Positions 12,060 through 58,626 of a stretch of DNA of 64,000 bases are shown one piece after another. This stretch comes from Flaccisagitta enflata (lineage: Eukaryota > Chaetognatha > Sagittoidea > Aphragmophora). The notes beneath the pieces are model-generated. The model searched no databases, had not been told where the DNA came from, and saw nothing but the letters and a program-made list of their open reading frames with translations. The position numbers and the translations under genes were made by a program. The stretch lies in NCBI GenBank assembly GCA_965153355.1, contig OZ231127.1:93310001-93374000 (forward strand), written 5' to 3'. Every line of letters begins with the position of its first letter. The stretch's first letter is position 1.

Positions 12060-12480
12060 AAATGTACGCCCCGCGGAATGAGTGAATGAATGAATGAATA
12101 AATGAATGAAAGAATGAATGAATGAATGAAAGAATGAATGCATGAATGAATGAATAGATGAATTGAATAAATAAATGAATGAATCAATAATTGAATGAAT
12201 GAACAAACGGATGAATGAATGAATGAATGAATGAATGAATGAATGAATGAATGAATGAATGTATAAAACATGATTACAAAGGAGAAAGGAATATTGATTA
12301 AGAGTGTTTTCTGAGATCTTATGAAAACATGACTGACAGTTCGAAATGTAAACTGACCAACAAATGGACAGACAAACTGACAGCCTAACCATGAATGAAT
12401 GAATGAATGAATGAATGAATGAATGAATGAATGAATGAATGAATGAATGAATGAATGAAGGAATGAACGAACAAACGAAC
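12060..12480. repeat. (ATGA)n tetranucleotide repeats
   Basis: Imperfect ATGA/TGAA runs at about 12078-12265 and 12391-12460, separated by unique sequence with a degenerate GACAGACAAACTGACAG hairpin-element tail. Confidence 0.9.
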
Positions 12481-12597
12481 GATGGCCAATGGACTGGATT
12501 CCATTTAGATACGCAAGGACTTCATGATTTGGGGAGGTAAAAAAAATAAAGACACAGATTTCAGTCAGTTACAAGCAGTTGGCCTGTGTTGGAACTC

Positions 12598-12930
12598 CCT
12601 TACTGACTCTCAAAGGGGCTGATATCTCTCATGATGGATTTTTTCATAAGATGTAACCAAATACCTTCAAATCGAGACCATCTCAAAGTATTTTGGCCAA
12701 TCTGTTTAGAAATTATTCTTGAAACAAGGTAAGCATTCCGTTGTATGGATACCACCACCTGACCTGTTTTTGTTCTTGATGATAGAGGGCATTTCACGAA
12801 AAGTTTGCTTTAAAAAAAACTTACCAAATAGTGAGAGATGTTCCCCACACACCATTGAACACTTCTCCGCCGATCAGTACCGCAGACACTCAAGTCTGAT
12901 TAAATCGCTATATGGGAACAGTGTGATCTA
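12598..12930 (-). repeat. Dispersed repeat, copy B of an inverted pair
   Basis: Reverse-complement partner of 8458-8790. Landmarks are CCACCACCTGACCTG near 12748 and GGGAACAGTGTGATC ending near 12929. Confidence 0.6.
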
Positions 12931-13521
12931 GTAAGATGTTATCAAGCTGTTTTTTCTTAAGTGGATGTTAGCAGATATGGTCAATTGCATTAATTTTATG
13001 TTAATTGGCCATTTTATTTTTGTTTTCAGTACAATCGTTATTATCCTCCCTTAGAAATGCGAAATTCAGACTGAAACTGAGGCTGTTGCTTCCAGACAAC
13101 ATCTACTACCACCACCTAAAATGTTGTGAAATTTGAAAGTCACTAAGATGTATATGCATATGCAAATTAGTCGCTCAGACTAATTTGCATATGAAAAGAC
13201 AACCTTTAAAAGGCATGCTGCACTAAGCTGCAAGGAGAAAATCAATAAGGTAAACGGCTTTCAGTCACATCTCTGATTTTGTTGCCTAGAAAAAAGTTAC
13301 AGAAAGTTACCGGAATATTGAGGTTTTGATTGACAAAAAAACAAAATAGTCGAATCGATTCCACTCCCGGTGGCTACCACTGAAATTAAAGGATGTCACC
13401 AAACAAATGTATCATCCAACAGACTTGTATCATCCAACTGACTTAAGTCATGTGCCGGTTGTCAGGGGTGGTGATTAAAGCGAAAACCATCAGAGGTGCT
13501 TATGAGCCACCCAATGGAGCT
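12931..13521. other. No gene seen; contains an octamer palindrome
   Basis: AT-rich single-copy-looking sequence. The only structured item is the palindrome at 13157-13193. Confidence 0.5.
13157..13193. promoter_or_regulatory. Perfect 16 bp palindrome carrying paired ATGCAAAT octamers
   Basis: CATATGCAAATTAGTC, a 5 nt spacer GCTCA, then the exact reverse complement. Each arm contains ATGCAAAT, the core bound by POU-class factors. Regulatory use is inference; no gene start is seen next to it. Confidence 0.35.
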
Positions 13522-13756
13522 TTTTAAGTTGCGGACACGCAACTCCATAAGAGGCTTGGTCCGTCCGTTGGTCTGTCGGTCCGTTGGTCTGTCGGTCCGT
13601 GAACATGAGTCAAAAAGTGGCAAAATGAGCGTTTTAGAAGCTTTTTGCGTGTCTGTGTTTGGAGGGGGGTTGGGAGAGGCGTTGGGTGTGGATGGGGGTT
13701 GGCTGCCCCTGCCCACCCATCCGCAACGATATTGTGACTCCGCGTCACTTGTTTCT
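13522..13756 (+). mobile_element. Hairpin-headed element, long subfamily
   Basis: Head AGTTGCGGACACGCAACTC, then CATAAGAGGCTTGGTCCGTC, internal GAGTCAAAAAGTGGCAAAA, a G-rich stretch, GCCCCTGCCCACCC, and the end GCAACGATATTGTGACTCCG. The same long form recurs at 29478-29732 and 34241-34455. Confidence 0.7.
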
Positions 13757-14135
13757 ATGGAAATGCAGAGGTTTGGAAGGGGGGATGGAGTGAGCGTTGG
13801 GCAGAGTGAGTAGTGATGGTGCAGCAAGAATGTTACGGATGAATAATTAAGGGCGAAACCGTTTTTTTGCAAAAAGGAATTAACACTTCCACACCAATCC
13901 GAAGGTTCGCCTGGCGGGGAAAATCCAAAACACCGAAAACAAAAGAATTCTCGTGCAAGTAACAAAAGAGCAAGTCTTTAAATACTTATATACTCTTAAG
14001 GAAGACAAAAAGGAAATGAGAGGCTATTAAGGGCAGATTGTTCGCGAGTAACGAAATGCCATTTGAACATTCTCAACATTTTTTTCCTTTCTTTTTTTTT
14101 TAAATGTGTAATGTGGTTTACTACAGACTAGACTA
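13757..14135. other. No gene seen
   Basis: AT-rich intergenic sequence without recognisable features. Confidence 0.5.
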
Positions 14136-14166
14136 CGTCTAAGATGATGACAACAACGACAACGAA

Positions 14167-14198
<32 letters not shown>

Positions 14199-14405
14199 CG
14201 ACGACGACGACGACGACGGCTAAAAGAGATCTCTTTTTATATCAATCACGATCAGTCAATATTCATGTTTGGCAGTGATAATCAATTAAGATGCAAATCA
14301 ATGTCTGTGTCGGGTGCCGGGGCCGAATGACGACGATGAGGACGAGGACGAAGAAGACAACGGCGACGATGACGAAGATGACAACGATGACAACCACGAC
14401 GAGGA
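14136..14405. repeat. Imperfect (GAC/GAT)n trinucleotide tracts
   Basis: Two tracts, about 14136-14220 and 14322-14405, separated by unique sequence. Confidence 0.85.
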
Positions 14406-15196
14406 CCATTTTTTTTATCGCAAAATCTCAAAATGAAAACCATATCATCTGCTCTGCTCTTTACTGTGAATGACTTTTATATGGTCTTTAAAACGGCCAT
14501 GTTAATTGATATGATTTGAATGATGGGTTGGCAATCATTTGGTCAGTTCATGTTGGTAATCAATTGGTAATCATTTTTTAATCATTTGCGCCGTTCAACG
14601 TTCACTCAATCATTTCAGCCCTCATGCCTGCTTAAATGAACAAAGGCCTAAATTTCGACCAACGAATTACATCTGTTATAGGCAGATTTTGTTTATCATC
14701 AGTGTGTAAAATGAAAAGAAATGCCATGGAGTTCATATTTATCTGTAGTTTTCCAATACTCTTGGGCCCGTTAAAGCGTGTTGTAATTATAAATGGATTT
14801 GATTATAGCCTCAAGAGAATTGACTTGATGTCGCGTCGGGTTTGTGACGATGAGGTCTATGACTAGGAGGCCAAGAGCACTTGGTTGTTTGACGCATTCA
14901 CTTAATTAAAAAAAAATGTTAGTCAACCCTTTGAACTTATAAATTCAAAACTGAGAATTCTATATATTCTTTAAATTGTCTAGATTGTCTAGATTGTTTT
15001 TTTTTTAAATGTCTATATCGTCTATATTGTTTTAATTGTCTATATTGTTTGAAAAAAGATATCATTTTGAGTTTGAAGAATCGATGTTGTCAACCTGAAA
15101 AGGGGAAAAAAGAAAAAAAGAACAAAGAAATCTCATTTCTTCGGAAACAGGAACATAAACAACAACCACAACATCGCTAAATTTGCACTTACACAC
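14406..15196. other. No gene seen
   Basis: AT-rich. Short repeats of TTGTCTA(T/G)AT occur near 14980-15050. An open frame at 14636-14866 shows no family features or splice-phase support. Confidence 0.45.
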
Positions 15197-15324
<128 letters not shown>

Positions 15325-15559
15325 ACTTTCTATCTGTCTCTCTTACTTACAAAAGGAGATTTGCATAATATTTTCCATCGATTACTGAGACATCAAGAAG
15401 TTTAACCACTGACGCACTTTATTACTCTCTCTCCTCCTATTTTATTTTTTATTTTGATTAATCTTACCAATTCGCTGTTGCGACTTGTTTGCTTAAAATC
15501 CTACTCAAACAGATTTCTTTTAAACCCTGAAATTTGAGCCATCACTTTTTTTAAAAATC

Positions 15560-16347
15560 TTAGTCGTGCTACGCGACTCTACAACCCACTTAGTCCGTCG
15601 GTCGGTCGGTCAAATTTTATTCGTTTATGTTTTTGCGGTCATTGGCCTCATTGCCCCTGCCCAAATGCTATATAGTGACCTTAAATATGGCCTGTGCCCA
15701 CCCGCTCGTGACTGGGGTGGCCGTGTTAGTCGCTTGCGAAGCGATTCTGTACGAAGGTGTGTCCGTAAAATTGACCGAAATGACGATTTCTGAGCGTTAC
15801 TGTCAGTCTCAATACGACCCCGGCCCATCCCATTTCCCACACCCCTGTTCACCCGCATTACACTCTTTATTTTGAGTAAGGACAAAGTTTAAAAGGACAT
15901 CGAGGCTGAAATTTTGCCAAAAATTAAGGAAATTTTAAGGACAAAGCCCAGCCTCAGATTTGCATAAAAAAATTTTTTGATTCAAAATCTAGATTGTCTT
16001 TACGCAACTTCTTAAAGAAAATAATTACTTTTAAAAGAAATGATAGCATTCATCTTTGCTAAATGATATAATGTTCTATAAAGAACAACTACAAAGCAAT
16101 TATTGTCATATCTAACTTGTGTTTCATGATACTTAACATCAATTATTTCAATACATAGAAAATAATCATAAGAAAATCATAACAAAATATTAAGGACACG
16201 CTAAGGACATTTCAGCCTGAAATTTACTAAAATCTAAGGACATCCCAGCCTCAGAAAAAATTTACTGGTCCTTATATAAAATAATGAGTGTATTGCCCCT
16301 GCCCTTCTGTAACCTACTTCTTATCGGCCGTGTATCCAGCCTTGTTT
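15560..16347 (+). mobile_element. Hairpin-headed element(s), interrupted
   Basis: The head TAGTCGTGCTACGCGACTC is at 15561. A second hairpin AGTCGCTTGCGAAGCGATT is near 15738. The tail GTGTATCCAGCCTTGTTT ends near 16346. The AT-rich 15890-16280 insert carries two loose copies of TAAGGACA...CCCAGCCTCAGA. Confidence 0.5.
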
Positions 16348-16450
16348 ACTTTCGACTGAGTACGCAAAGATGAGGTTGTATAACTTGTGTTCACTTTGTC
16401 GGTCTATCACTCCGTTCATCTGTCCCTCCCTCCAAAAAGTAAAAAGTATT

Positions 16451-16572
16451 AAGGGATGTGGAAGCGGTCGAATTTTATGCCGCTTCCACCGCTTTCACTT
16501 CCACTTCCATTTTGCAGTTCAAATACTAGTAGCTATCCCACCCACCAGTTTAGAAGCTTCCACATCCCTGGA
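16451..16572. repeat. Small inverted repeat
   Basis: AGGGATGTGGAAGC at 16451 is mirrored by GCTTCCACATCCCT near 16556-16569, and an inner CCGCTTCCAC is at 16483. Confidence 0.5.
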
Positions 16573-16950
16573 CTCACTATTTAATGATAGTTCCTCAATT
16601 CAAAACCAGTCTTTCTCGACTTATCACAAGAAATGAGCAATTCATCAAGAACAAGGTCAATTAGGGCAAGATGTGTATTGTGTACAGTGACGATCCTAGA
16701 GAACAACCGACAAACTGACCAACCGATGGACAATTCTGGTCTTATGTATTTGCTCATCAAGGTGTGTTAGGGCAGGACCAACTCACTCAACGGAGGTTAC
16801 GGTTTAACCAATCGGAGAGATTATAGAATCGCTTGCACGCGATCATGCTCATTACTGGCATTTACATGTAATGGTCTTTAGAAACAAAAAATATATGAAT
16901 ATCAGAAGAAGGCGGAAAACATAATAGAATATGTAAACGACTTTTAAGTG

Positions 16951-17056
<106 letters not shown>

Positions 17057-17121
17057 AAAATAAACAATCGATGAATGGCACATATTACTAATTTTTATAG
17101 TATTGTTATCTTTGTGCGTAG

Positions 17122-27397
<10,276 letters not shown>

Positions 27398-27501
27398 AAA
27401 AGAAAAGCTTAAGAAAATTTTGTCTTTCTTGTTGAACAAGATTACCAAAATATGGCACCAGGACACACGGAGTGGAATATTGATTCTATTAGGGAAGATG
27501 A

Positions 27502-27507
27502 AATAAA
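27502..27507 (+). promoter_or_regulatory. AATAAA polyadenylation signal of the MMP gene
   Basis: Canonical hexamer 105 nt after the stop codon, the first one downstream. Confidence 0.55.
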
Positions 27508-28725
27508 ATCAGAACAATAATGGCACCATAAGCGGCTTGCTGATATTGTCATATGAATGATATTATCATATAAAAAGATTAAGTTGAATTAGAATTATTG
27601 AAATCTGGAGTTGATTATCGATTCGGTCATGGAAGATTAATAATTGAAAGAACAAATGGCATAAGGAACGGCTTAAAGATACATTATGTACTATGGATGC
27701 AAAATGTTCAGGGAAAATGACAAGTGGAACAATCTCGGATTACCGTGTTGAATCGCAACCAATAGCACCAAGGATGGCTCGTGGATACAGTTACGGCAGA
27801 TGAAGCTATGGAAAAATAATGATGCTTTCATATTGATTAAAAGCTAATGGCATCCAGGATATGGTAACGGATACTTGATTTTAACCAAAACAAATGGTAC
27901 AAGCATTGCCAGATTTTGTCATATGCATCTATAGGTTCAATTATTGAATTACCTTGTCAAATCTTGACTAACGGCCCCAGGGTTAGTTGACAAATTTGGT
28001 AATGGAATGTTTAGCTGTGGTAAAATTGTCATCGTAACCCGGGTACAAAACATTTTTTTTCTCATGTCAATCACCGATATCGGAGAGGCAGTTTTTGATG
28101 AAAGATTTACTGAGAACATTTAAACTAATGTGGAAAATCATAACCAAATGTTTTTATTGCCATCAGTAAGCCCACTTTTGATAACAAAAAGTCGTTCAAA
28201 TATTTGACCACTCAATTGACAAGACAGTCAACCCACTGCCATTGCTTTACCGAGCTTCTAGAGTCCACAATTCTTTTTCATATCATTCAAGTGATTCAAC
28301 GTCATATTCTGCATTTTTTTAACGGCGCAGATCGATTTTAGTAACTCTAAAACAAAGACTTGACGGTTGATGACAATTGGTCGTATAGAAACGTAGAGCA
28401 TATTGAAATAGATAAACTGGAAACATTTTGTATAATTTGTCGTTTTATAAACTCAATGGAAATAAAAACTAGTGATTCCTTCTTGTATGCTTAATTGGAA
28501 CCTTAATCAATATGAATATAATTTTCTGAAAAAGGTAGAGGTGAGTTACAAAGTCGCTTTCATTGTTTACCATGGGAATTGCACTAGTACAATTCTCATT
28601 TGAGTCTGCAATTTCTCCGATGATTACTACATAACTAGATAACTAAAAAGTTGTGCTTCAAAACAAGTCAAAGTGCACAACCGCTTTTATTGGTCAAACG
28701 GAGAAGTAAAATAAAGATTTTTCAT
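27508..28725. other. Downstream of MMP; decayed repeats of a GGCACC unit
   Basis: Between 27450 and 27990 about seven diverged units resemble AATGGCACCAGGA...GG. Some contain GGATACAGTTACGG or GGATATGGTAACGG, recalling GGATACGGTTATGG at the end of exon 9. 28000-28725 is featureless AT-rich DNA. Confidence 0.4.
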
Positions 28726-28830
28726 TCGCGAACTCGCGACTCTATAAGAGGCTTTGTCTGTCCGTTGGTCCATTGGTCCGCCTGACGGTACGCGCATCGG
28801 TCCATTGGTCTGTCATGATTGAATGAAAAA
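28726..28830 (+). mobile_element. Truncated hairpin-headed element
   Basis: Head TTCGCGAACTCGCGACTC, then TATAAGAGGCTTTGTCTGTC and a TTGGTCCATTGGTC stretch. The tail is missing. Confidence 0.6.
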
Positions 28831-29397
28831 AAAAGTAGAAACGCATATTTCCACTTTTGTAAGTGTTTGAATTGTTTGAATTGTATTTGGTAAAGGATTT
28901 CAAATGGAATAAAAACAGTAGGATAAAAATGATGTGTACGAGAATAAACTTGTATCCGTTGGCTATTGTTTTCAGCGGCTAAAAATGGGTGTGTGGATCT
29001 TCCACCTTCCACTGGCAGATGATTGCAGGTTTTAACCGAGTTTCAAGTTAATCCTTTAATCGCGTGATATCAATTCGGCAAGAAAGGCTTTTTCCGTCTG
29101 CCTCGCTGAGACGGTGTCTCAGTCAGTTTCCATCCTGTCATCTTTCTGTCGTAGAGCGTTTAACTTGTTTGCAGCTCTTTGTCTGTATGTCCAGATTGTC
29201 GATGTCTGACTATTCTGTTTGTTGCTGTCTCTATCACTCACTCTATCTATCGGTTGAGGTCTGATTCTCGTTGGAAACTAGTCTGAAAAATAAATGATTT
29301 ATAATGTATGTGACTATGTGGTTCCTACACCTAGCGATTCTTGCACCCTCTCCTGATCATTGCGTTCCGGTGTTTCTTTTGTTTTTTTACAAGCAAT

Positions 29398-29400
<3 letters not shown>
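28831..29400. other. No gene seen
   Basis: AT-rich intergenic sequence before a CT tract. Confidence 0.5.

Positions 29401-29477
<77 letters not shown>
29401..29477. repeat. (CT)n microsatellite
   Basis: 77 bp of CT, abutting the head of the next hairpin-headed element. Confidence 0.95.
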
Positions 29478-29478
<1 letters not shown>

Positions 29479-29732
29479 AGTTGCGGACACGCAACTCTAT
29501 AAGAGGTTTTGTCCGTTCGTCGCGTTGGTCCGTCGGTCGGTTGGTCCATTGGTCACGCTCGAGTCGTGACGCTCAAATTGAAAAACGAGATACATGTATT
29601 TATGATGCTGTAGTTGAAATTGTTTGTGTGTGAATGTGTTGGAGGGGGGTTAGGGGTGTTGTTGGGGTAAGGATGGGGGTTGGATGCCCCTGCCCACTCG
29701 TCCGCAACGATATTGTGACCCCGCGTCACTTG
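29478..29732 (+). mobile_element. Hairpin-headed element, long subfamily
   Basis: Head AGTTGCGGACACGCAACTC, end GCAACGATATTGTGACCCCG. A second CT tract (29730-29760) follows directly, so both element ends touch CT repeats. Confidence 0.75.
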
Positions 29733-29760
<28 letters not shown>

Positions 29761-29763
<3 letters not shown>

Positions 29764-30207
29764 GGCTTTGATCTAACCTACTGTTATCAAACAGCAGGCT
29801 GTAAACAACAACTGGTTGTAAAAATCACAGCCGGCTGTCATGCTACAAAGTTGGCAAAAATTCAACTTTCACCAAATAGAATGAAACCTGCAAATTCATA
29901 ATCCTGGTGAAATTCTGACAAGTTTGATATGTCACTACATATACTTTTATATGAAAATAGAAATTTGTTATCTATGTTTAATAAAGTAATAATGCAATGT
30001 TAAAAGATTATTTCTTATAAAAAGTGTTAAGTGTGATATGTCGAACTTCTCAGAATTTTATCAGGACTATGAATATGCTAGTCACGTTCTATTCTATTTA
30101 GGTTGGATTTTTGCCAACTTTGTAAAATGACAGCCGGGTGTAAATTTCACATCCAGTTGTTGTTTACAGCCTGCTGTTTAATAACAGTAGGTTGGATCAA
30201 AGCCAAC
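29761..30207. mobile_element. 447 bp palindromic MITE
   Basis: GTTGGCTTTGATCTAACCTA at the left mirrors TAGGTTGGATCAAAGCCAAC at the right. Arms include ACAGCCGGCTGT and GCCAACTTTGTA landmarks. A deleted relative is at 55511-55731. Confidence 0.8.
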
Positions 30208-30763
30208 AGAGCGAGCTCTCTACCTATTTTGTTTTGTCCACTGACTGCTCTCTCTTTCCTGTATCTCTCATTTTGTTGTTTTTTATTGCCTACTTTTTTT
30301 TTTAAATAAAACTGAAAAATGCATAAAAACTTCGTTAAAAGTCGCCTGGTTACTACAATTCTGTCCATAGGTGTGAGGATAGTTTTTGCGACCGTGAATG
30401 AAATTTGTAAGGACCGATGGACAGATGGACCTGTTGTAGAAGTGGTTTGGCGCATGGAAGTTCTCAACTGGAAATTTTGTTAAAATGACTCACCCACTCA
30501 CCGTTTCATGACGTGCCGTGTCATGTCATGTCATGACGTGCCATGTCACCATATAATACGTCATTAATTGTAACAAAAGCGGCACATCCTGCATTATCTC
30601 CCATCTTTTTGTTTCTCTATTTGTCATGATGATTCATTGATGTGTCAATAAAAAATAACTTCATCGTCATCATCATGAATTCATGATCCTTTTCATCTTT
30701 TCACCATAAAATCAACGCTCATTCGCTCATCGATTTCAGAGGCGAAACAACGAAACATCGGGC
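30208..30763. other. No gene seen
   Basis: AT-rich. 30510-30550 repeats CATGTCATGTCATGACGTGCC. Confidence 0.5.
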
Positions 30764-31014
30764 GTGTTTCTAGTGAAGATGAAAAACGCGTTTGTTCCCA
30801 TTGAACGCGTTTACAGTGTGAATATATATTCATAAATTTCAACTGTTCCATGAGGCAGTAAGGGAAGTGAGTGAGCGAGCCCGTGAATGGAGTGAGCAAC
30901 GAAGCGAGTAGAGCGTTGAGAGCGAGTGAGTGGAGTGAGTGGTGCAAGCGAACGAACGTAGCGAGCGACCAAGTTGCCCGTTAAAAACGCGATTGTCTGT
31001 GACTAGAAACGCCC
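30764..31014 (+). mobile_element. GAGTGAGCG-rich short element
   Basis: Imperfect 13-15 bp terminal inverted repeats (GGGCGTGTTTCTAGT / ACTAGAAACGCCC) around a GAGTGAGCGAGC-rich middle. An inverted relative lies at 46620-46830. Confidence 0.55.
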
Positions 31015-32223
31015 CCATCCTCCAACCTCCCAAACCTTCCCAGCCTTCCCAACCTTCCGACAGCGATTAAGAGCAGAAGTTTCTCCCCAACGCAAGAAAA
31101 AAAAATTACGCGAAACTTCAATCACATCGGAATTTTTACTCGTGATTAAAAGAATATGACGACGCAGTCTTTTATCAAGAGCAATTAACCAATTTTGAAC
31201 AGAAATGTTGAACCAATGAAGCCGAGTAGCGTTTTTGTCAATGCATCTCTGTGCAATTAAATAACGGTGGCCATTGCCCATTTCGGGACGGAAAAACTAA
31301 ATACAAGCCCGAAATACCTCACCTTGATGTACCGGCGTAGATTATTTTAACCGATTATGTGACGGTGATCATGTGAGGCTGTAACCACCTTACCTCGCCC
31401 ACGAAAAAAAAACACATTTTAAATGCCGATGACATAACAGGTGGTGATTTGACTAAATGAGGCCGCAGGAAAGACATCCTTGCTTGAAAATTCCTCGTTC
31501 CTACTCAAACTTGCAAGAGGATAAAACAATTCTGTAGGCCCCTGTCTTGATAAGCGCAACTAAAGCGCAATTTTTTTGTAAAAGGCGAGGCCAACCTAGG
31601 AAGCGCTTTTATTAACAAAGGCAAAGCAACGAATACGGCCATTAACAAAGGCAACGTCAGGAATCCCGGCCTTTAACAAAGGCAAAGCTTGAAGCTTGGC
31701 CTCGCACTCACTTTCGCGTTGAACGATATTCGAGTCGACGGCAAATTTTAGGCCAGGCAAAGAAAACAAAACAATCATCAGAGGAACAGAATTGCAGATG
31801 AAGACTGAAGAGAATTCATGAGGCTTTCAAACTCACGAAGCCTTTGAAACTCATGAAGCAACATTTAAAACCAACTCACGCGATCACGAAACCACCAACG
31901 AAACAGGAAATAAAAACGAAATATAATCTAAAAAGATTCAGCGATGAAGAAAATAAATCAAATAAACGATTAAAAAAATTGAAAACCTGTCGCCAACACG
32001 CGTTGATATTACCTCCATTTTGTCAAGTTGGTTCAAAGATTAAGAGAAGAAAACAAAATCACTGTGAACAAAAAATGATCAAAATTTCAGTCAGTGAAAA
32101 CCTACCGTGTCTACGACTCAAAGGCAACCCTCAATACAGTCTGCAACGTGTATAAATGTTGCTTTATTTGAATTTGCAACATAGTTTTTTAATTTACTTC
32201 GTGATTGATGTAAAACCGCAATC
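31015..32223. other. Upstream of the innexin start; ~31 bp repeat
   Basis: 31600-31705 has three ~31 bp units of TTAACAAAGGCAA...CGGCC. The remainder is AT-rich. Any promoter or 5' leader of the innexin would lie here, but no motif is decisive. Confidence 0.5.
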
Positions 32224-57086
<24,863 letters not shown>

Positions 57087-58031
57087 GTAAGAATCATTCA
57101 TTCATTCATTCATTCATTCATTCATTCATTCATTCATTCATTCATTCATTCATTCATTCATTCATTCATTCTTTCATTCTTTCATTGAAACGACTACATC
57201 GAGACGCAGTCTTCGTTCTTCAGTTGATAGAGCTTAACGTCGGCGGTAAGAATCATTCATTCATTCACTCACTCATTCATTCATTCATTCATTCATTCAT
57301 TCATTCATTCATTCATTCACTCATTCATTCATTCATTCATTCATTCATTCATTCATTCATTCATTCATTGTAACGACTCCATCGAGACGAAGTCTTCGTT
57401 CTTCAGTTGATTGAGCTTAACGTTGGCGGTAAAAATCATTCATTCATTAATTCATTCATTCATTCTTTCATTGAAACGACTCCATCGAGACGCAGTCTTC
57501 GTTCTTCAGTTGATTGAGCTTAACGTCGGCGGTAAGAATCATTCATTCATTCATTCATTCATTCATTCATTCATTCATTCATTCATTCATTCATTCATTC
57601 ATTCATTCATTCATTGAAACGACTCCATCGAGACGCAGTCTTCGTTCTTCAGTTGATAGAGCTTAACGTCGGCGGTAAGAATCATTCATTCATTCATTCA
57701 TTCATTCATTCATTCATTCATTCATTCATTCATTCATTCATTCATTCATTGAAACGACTCCATAGAGACGCAGTCTTTGTTCTTCAGTTGATAGAGCTCA
57801 ACGTCGGCGGTAAGAATCATTCATTCATTCATTCATTCATTCATTCTTTCATTGAAACGACTCCATCGAGACGCAGTCTTCGTTCTTCAGTTGATTGAGC
57901 TTAACGTCGGCGGTAAGAATCATTCATTCATTCATTCATTCATTCATTCATTCATTCATTCATTCATTCATTCATTCATTCATTCATTCATTCATTCTTT
58001 CATTGAAACGACTCCATCGAGACGCTGTGAG

Positions 58032-58626
58032 GGAAAATATCTCGTACCAGTCTCTTCCGGCGGCGGCTCCGTTGCGTCGGCCGCACCTCGCTCCGTCGTC
58101 GCCGGGATCCGCCGGCGTCGTTCTTCGTCGGCGTCGCGCTCTGCGCTCCGTCAGCGTATCACTCCGTCAGCGTATCGCTCCGTCAGCGTCTCATACAAGT
58201 CCCTCTCTTCCACGCTGTTTACCCGGTTAATGGAGGCACATCTATACACAAATGGACACATAGGTTGATCTCTCTCTTTAACGATGGAATGGTATAATCG
58301 GCTTAGGATAGTAATACACTAGGGGCACCTGACTTTTATAACATCTGACAGGTGCAAACAAAGAAACATAAGTATGATGCGTAAACACTGTCTCTGGAAG
58401 AAAGAACGAATGTCTAACAGGATATTCAATGATCACAGTATGAGTCACAGCGTCGACCACAGTCCTTTGGATTTGACCACAGCTTCCTCCACAGTCTTCC
58501 CACAGTCTTTCCACAGTTCTTCCGCCGCGCAGCCGCTGCGTCGCCGTCGCGCTGCCGCCGCGTCGTCGCCGCGCTGCCGCTGCGTCGCCATTGCGTGAAA
58601 CGCGTCCTGACATTACTTTCACCCTT
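58032..58626. other. Start of GC-rich block; short repeats
   Basis: The last exon 9 unit breaks off at GAGACGC|TGTGAG and GC-rich sequence begins. 58145-58192 has three copies of CTCCGTCAGCGTATC. 58518-58590 repeats CGCTGCGTCGCC-like units. No gene called. Confidence 0.5.

Noticed and set aside
31596-31778. 60-residue minus-strand frame with hydrophobic start
   Set aside because: Overlaps a ~31 bp tandem repeat that generates the repeated AFVN segments; no supporting evidence.
57186-58004. Intronic copies of innexin exon 9 as mutually exclusive alternative exons
   Set aside because: Donors are intact, but each copy is preceded by (ATTC)n and TTGAAACG with no AG acceptor, so they cannot be spliced in as exons.
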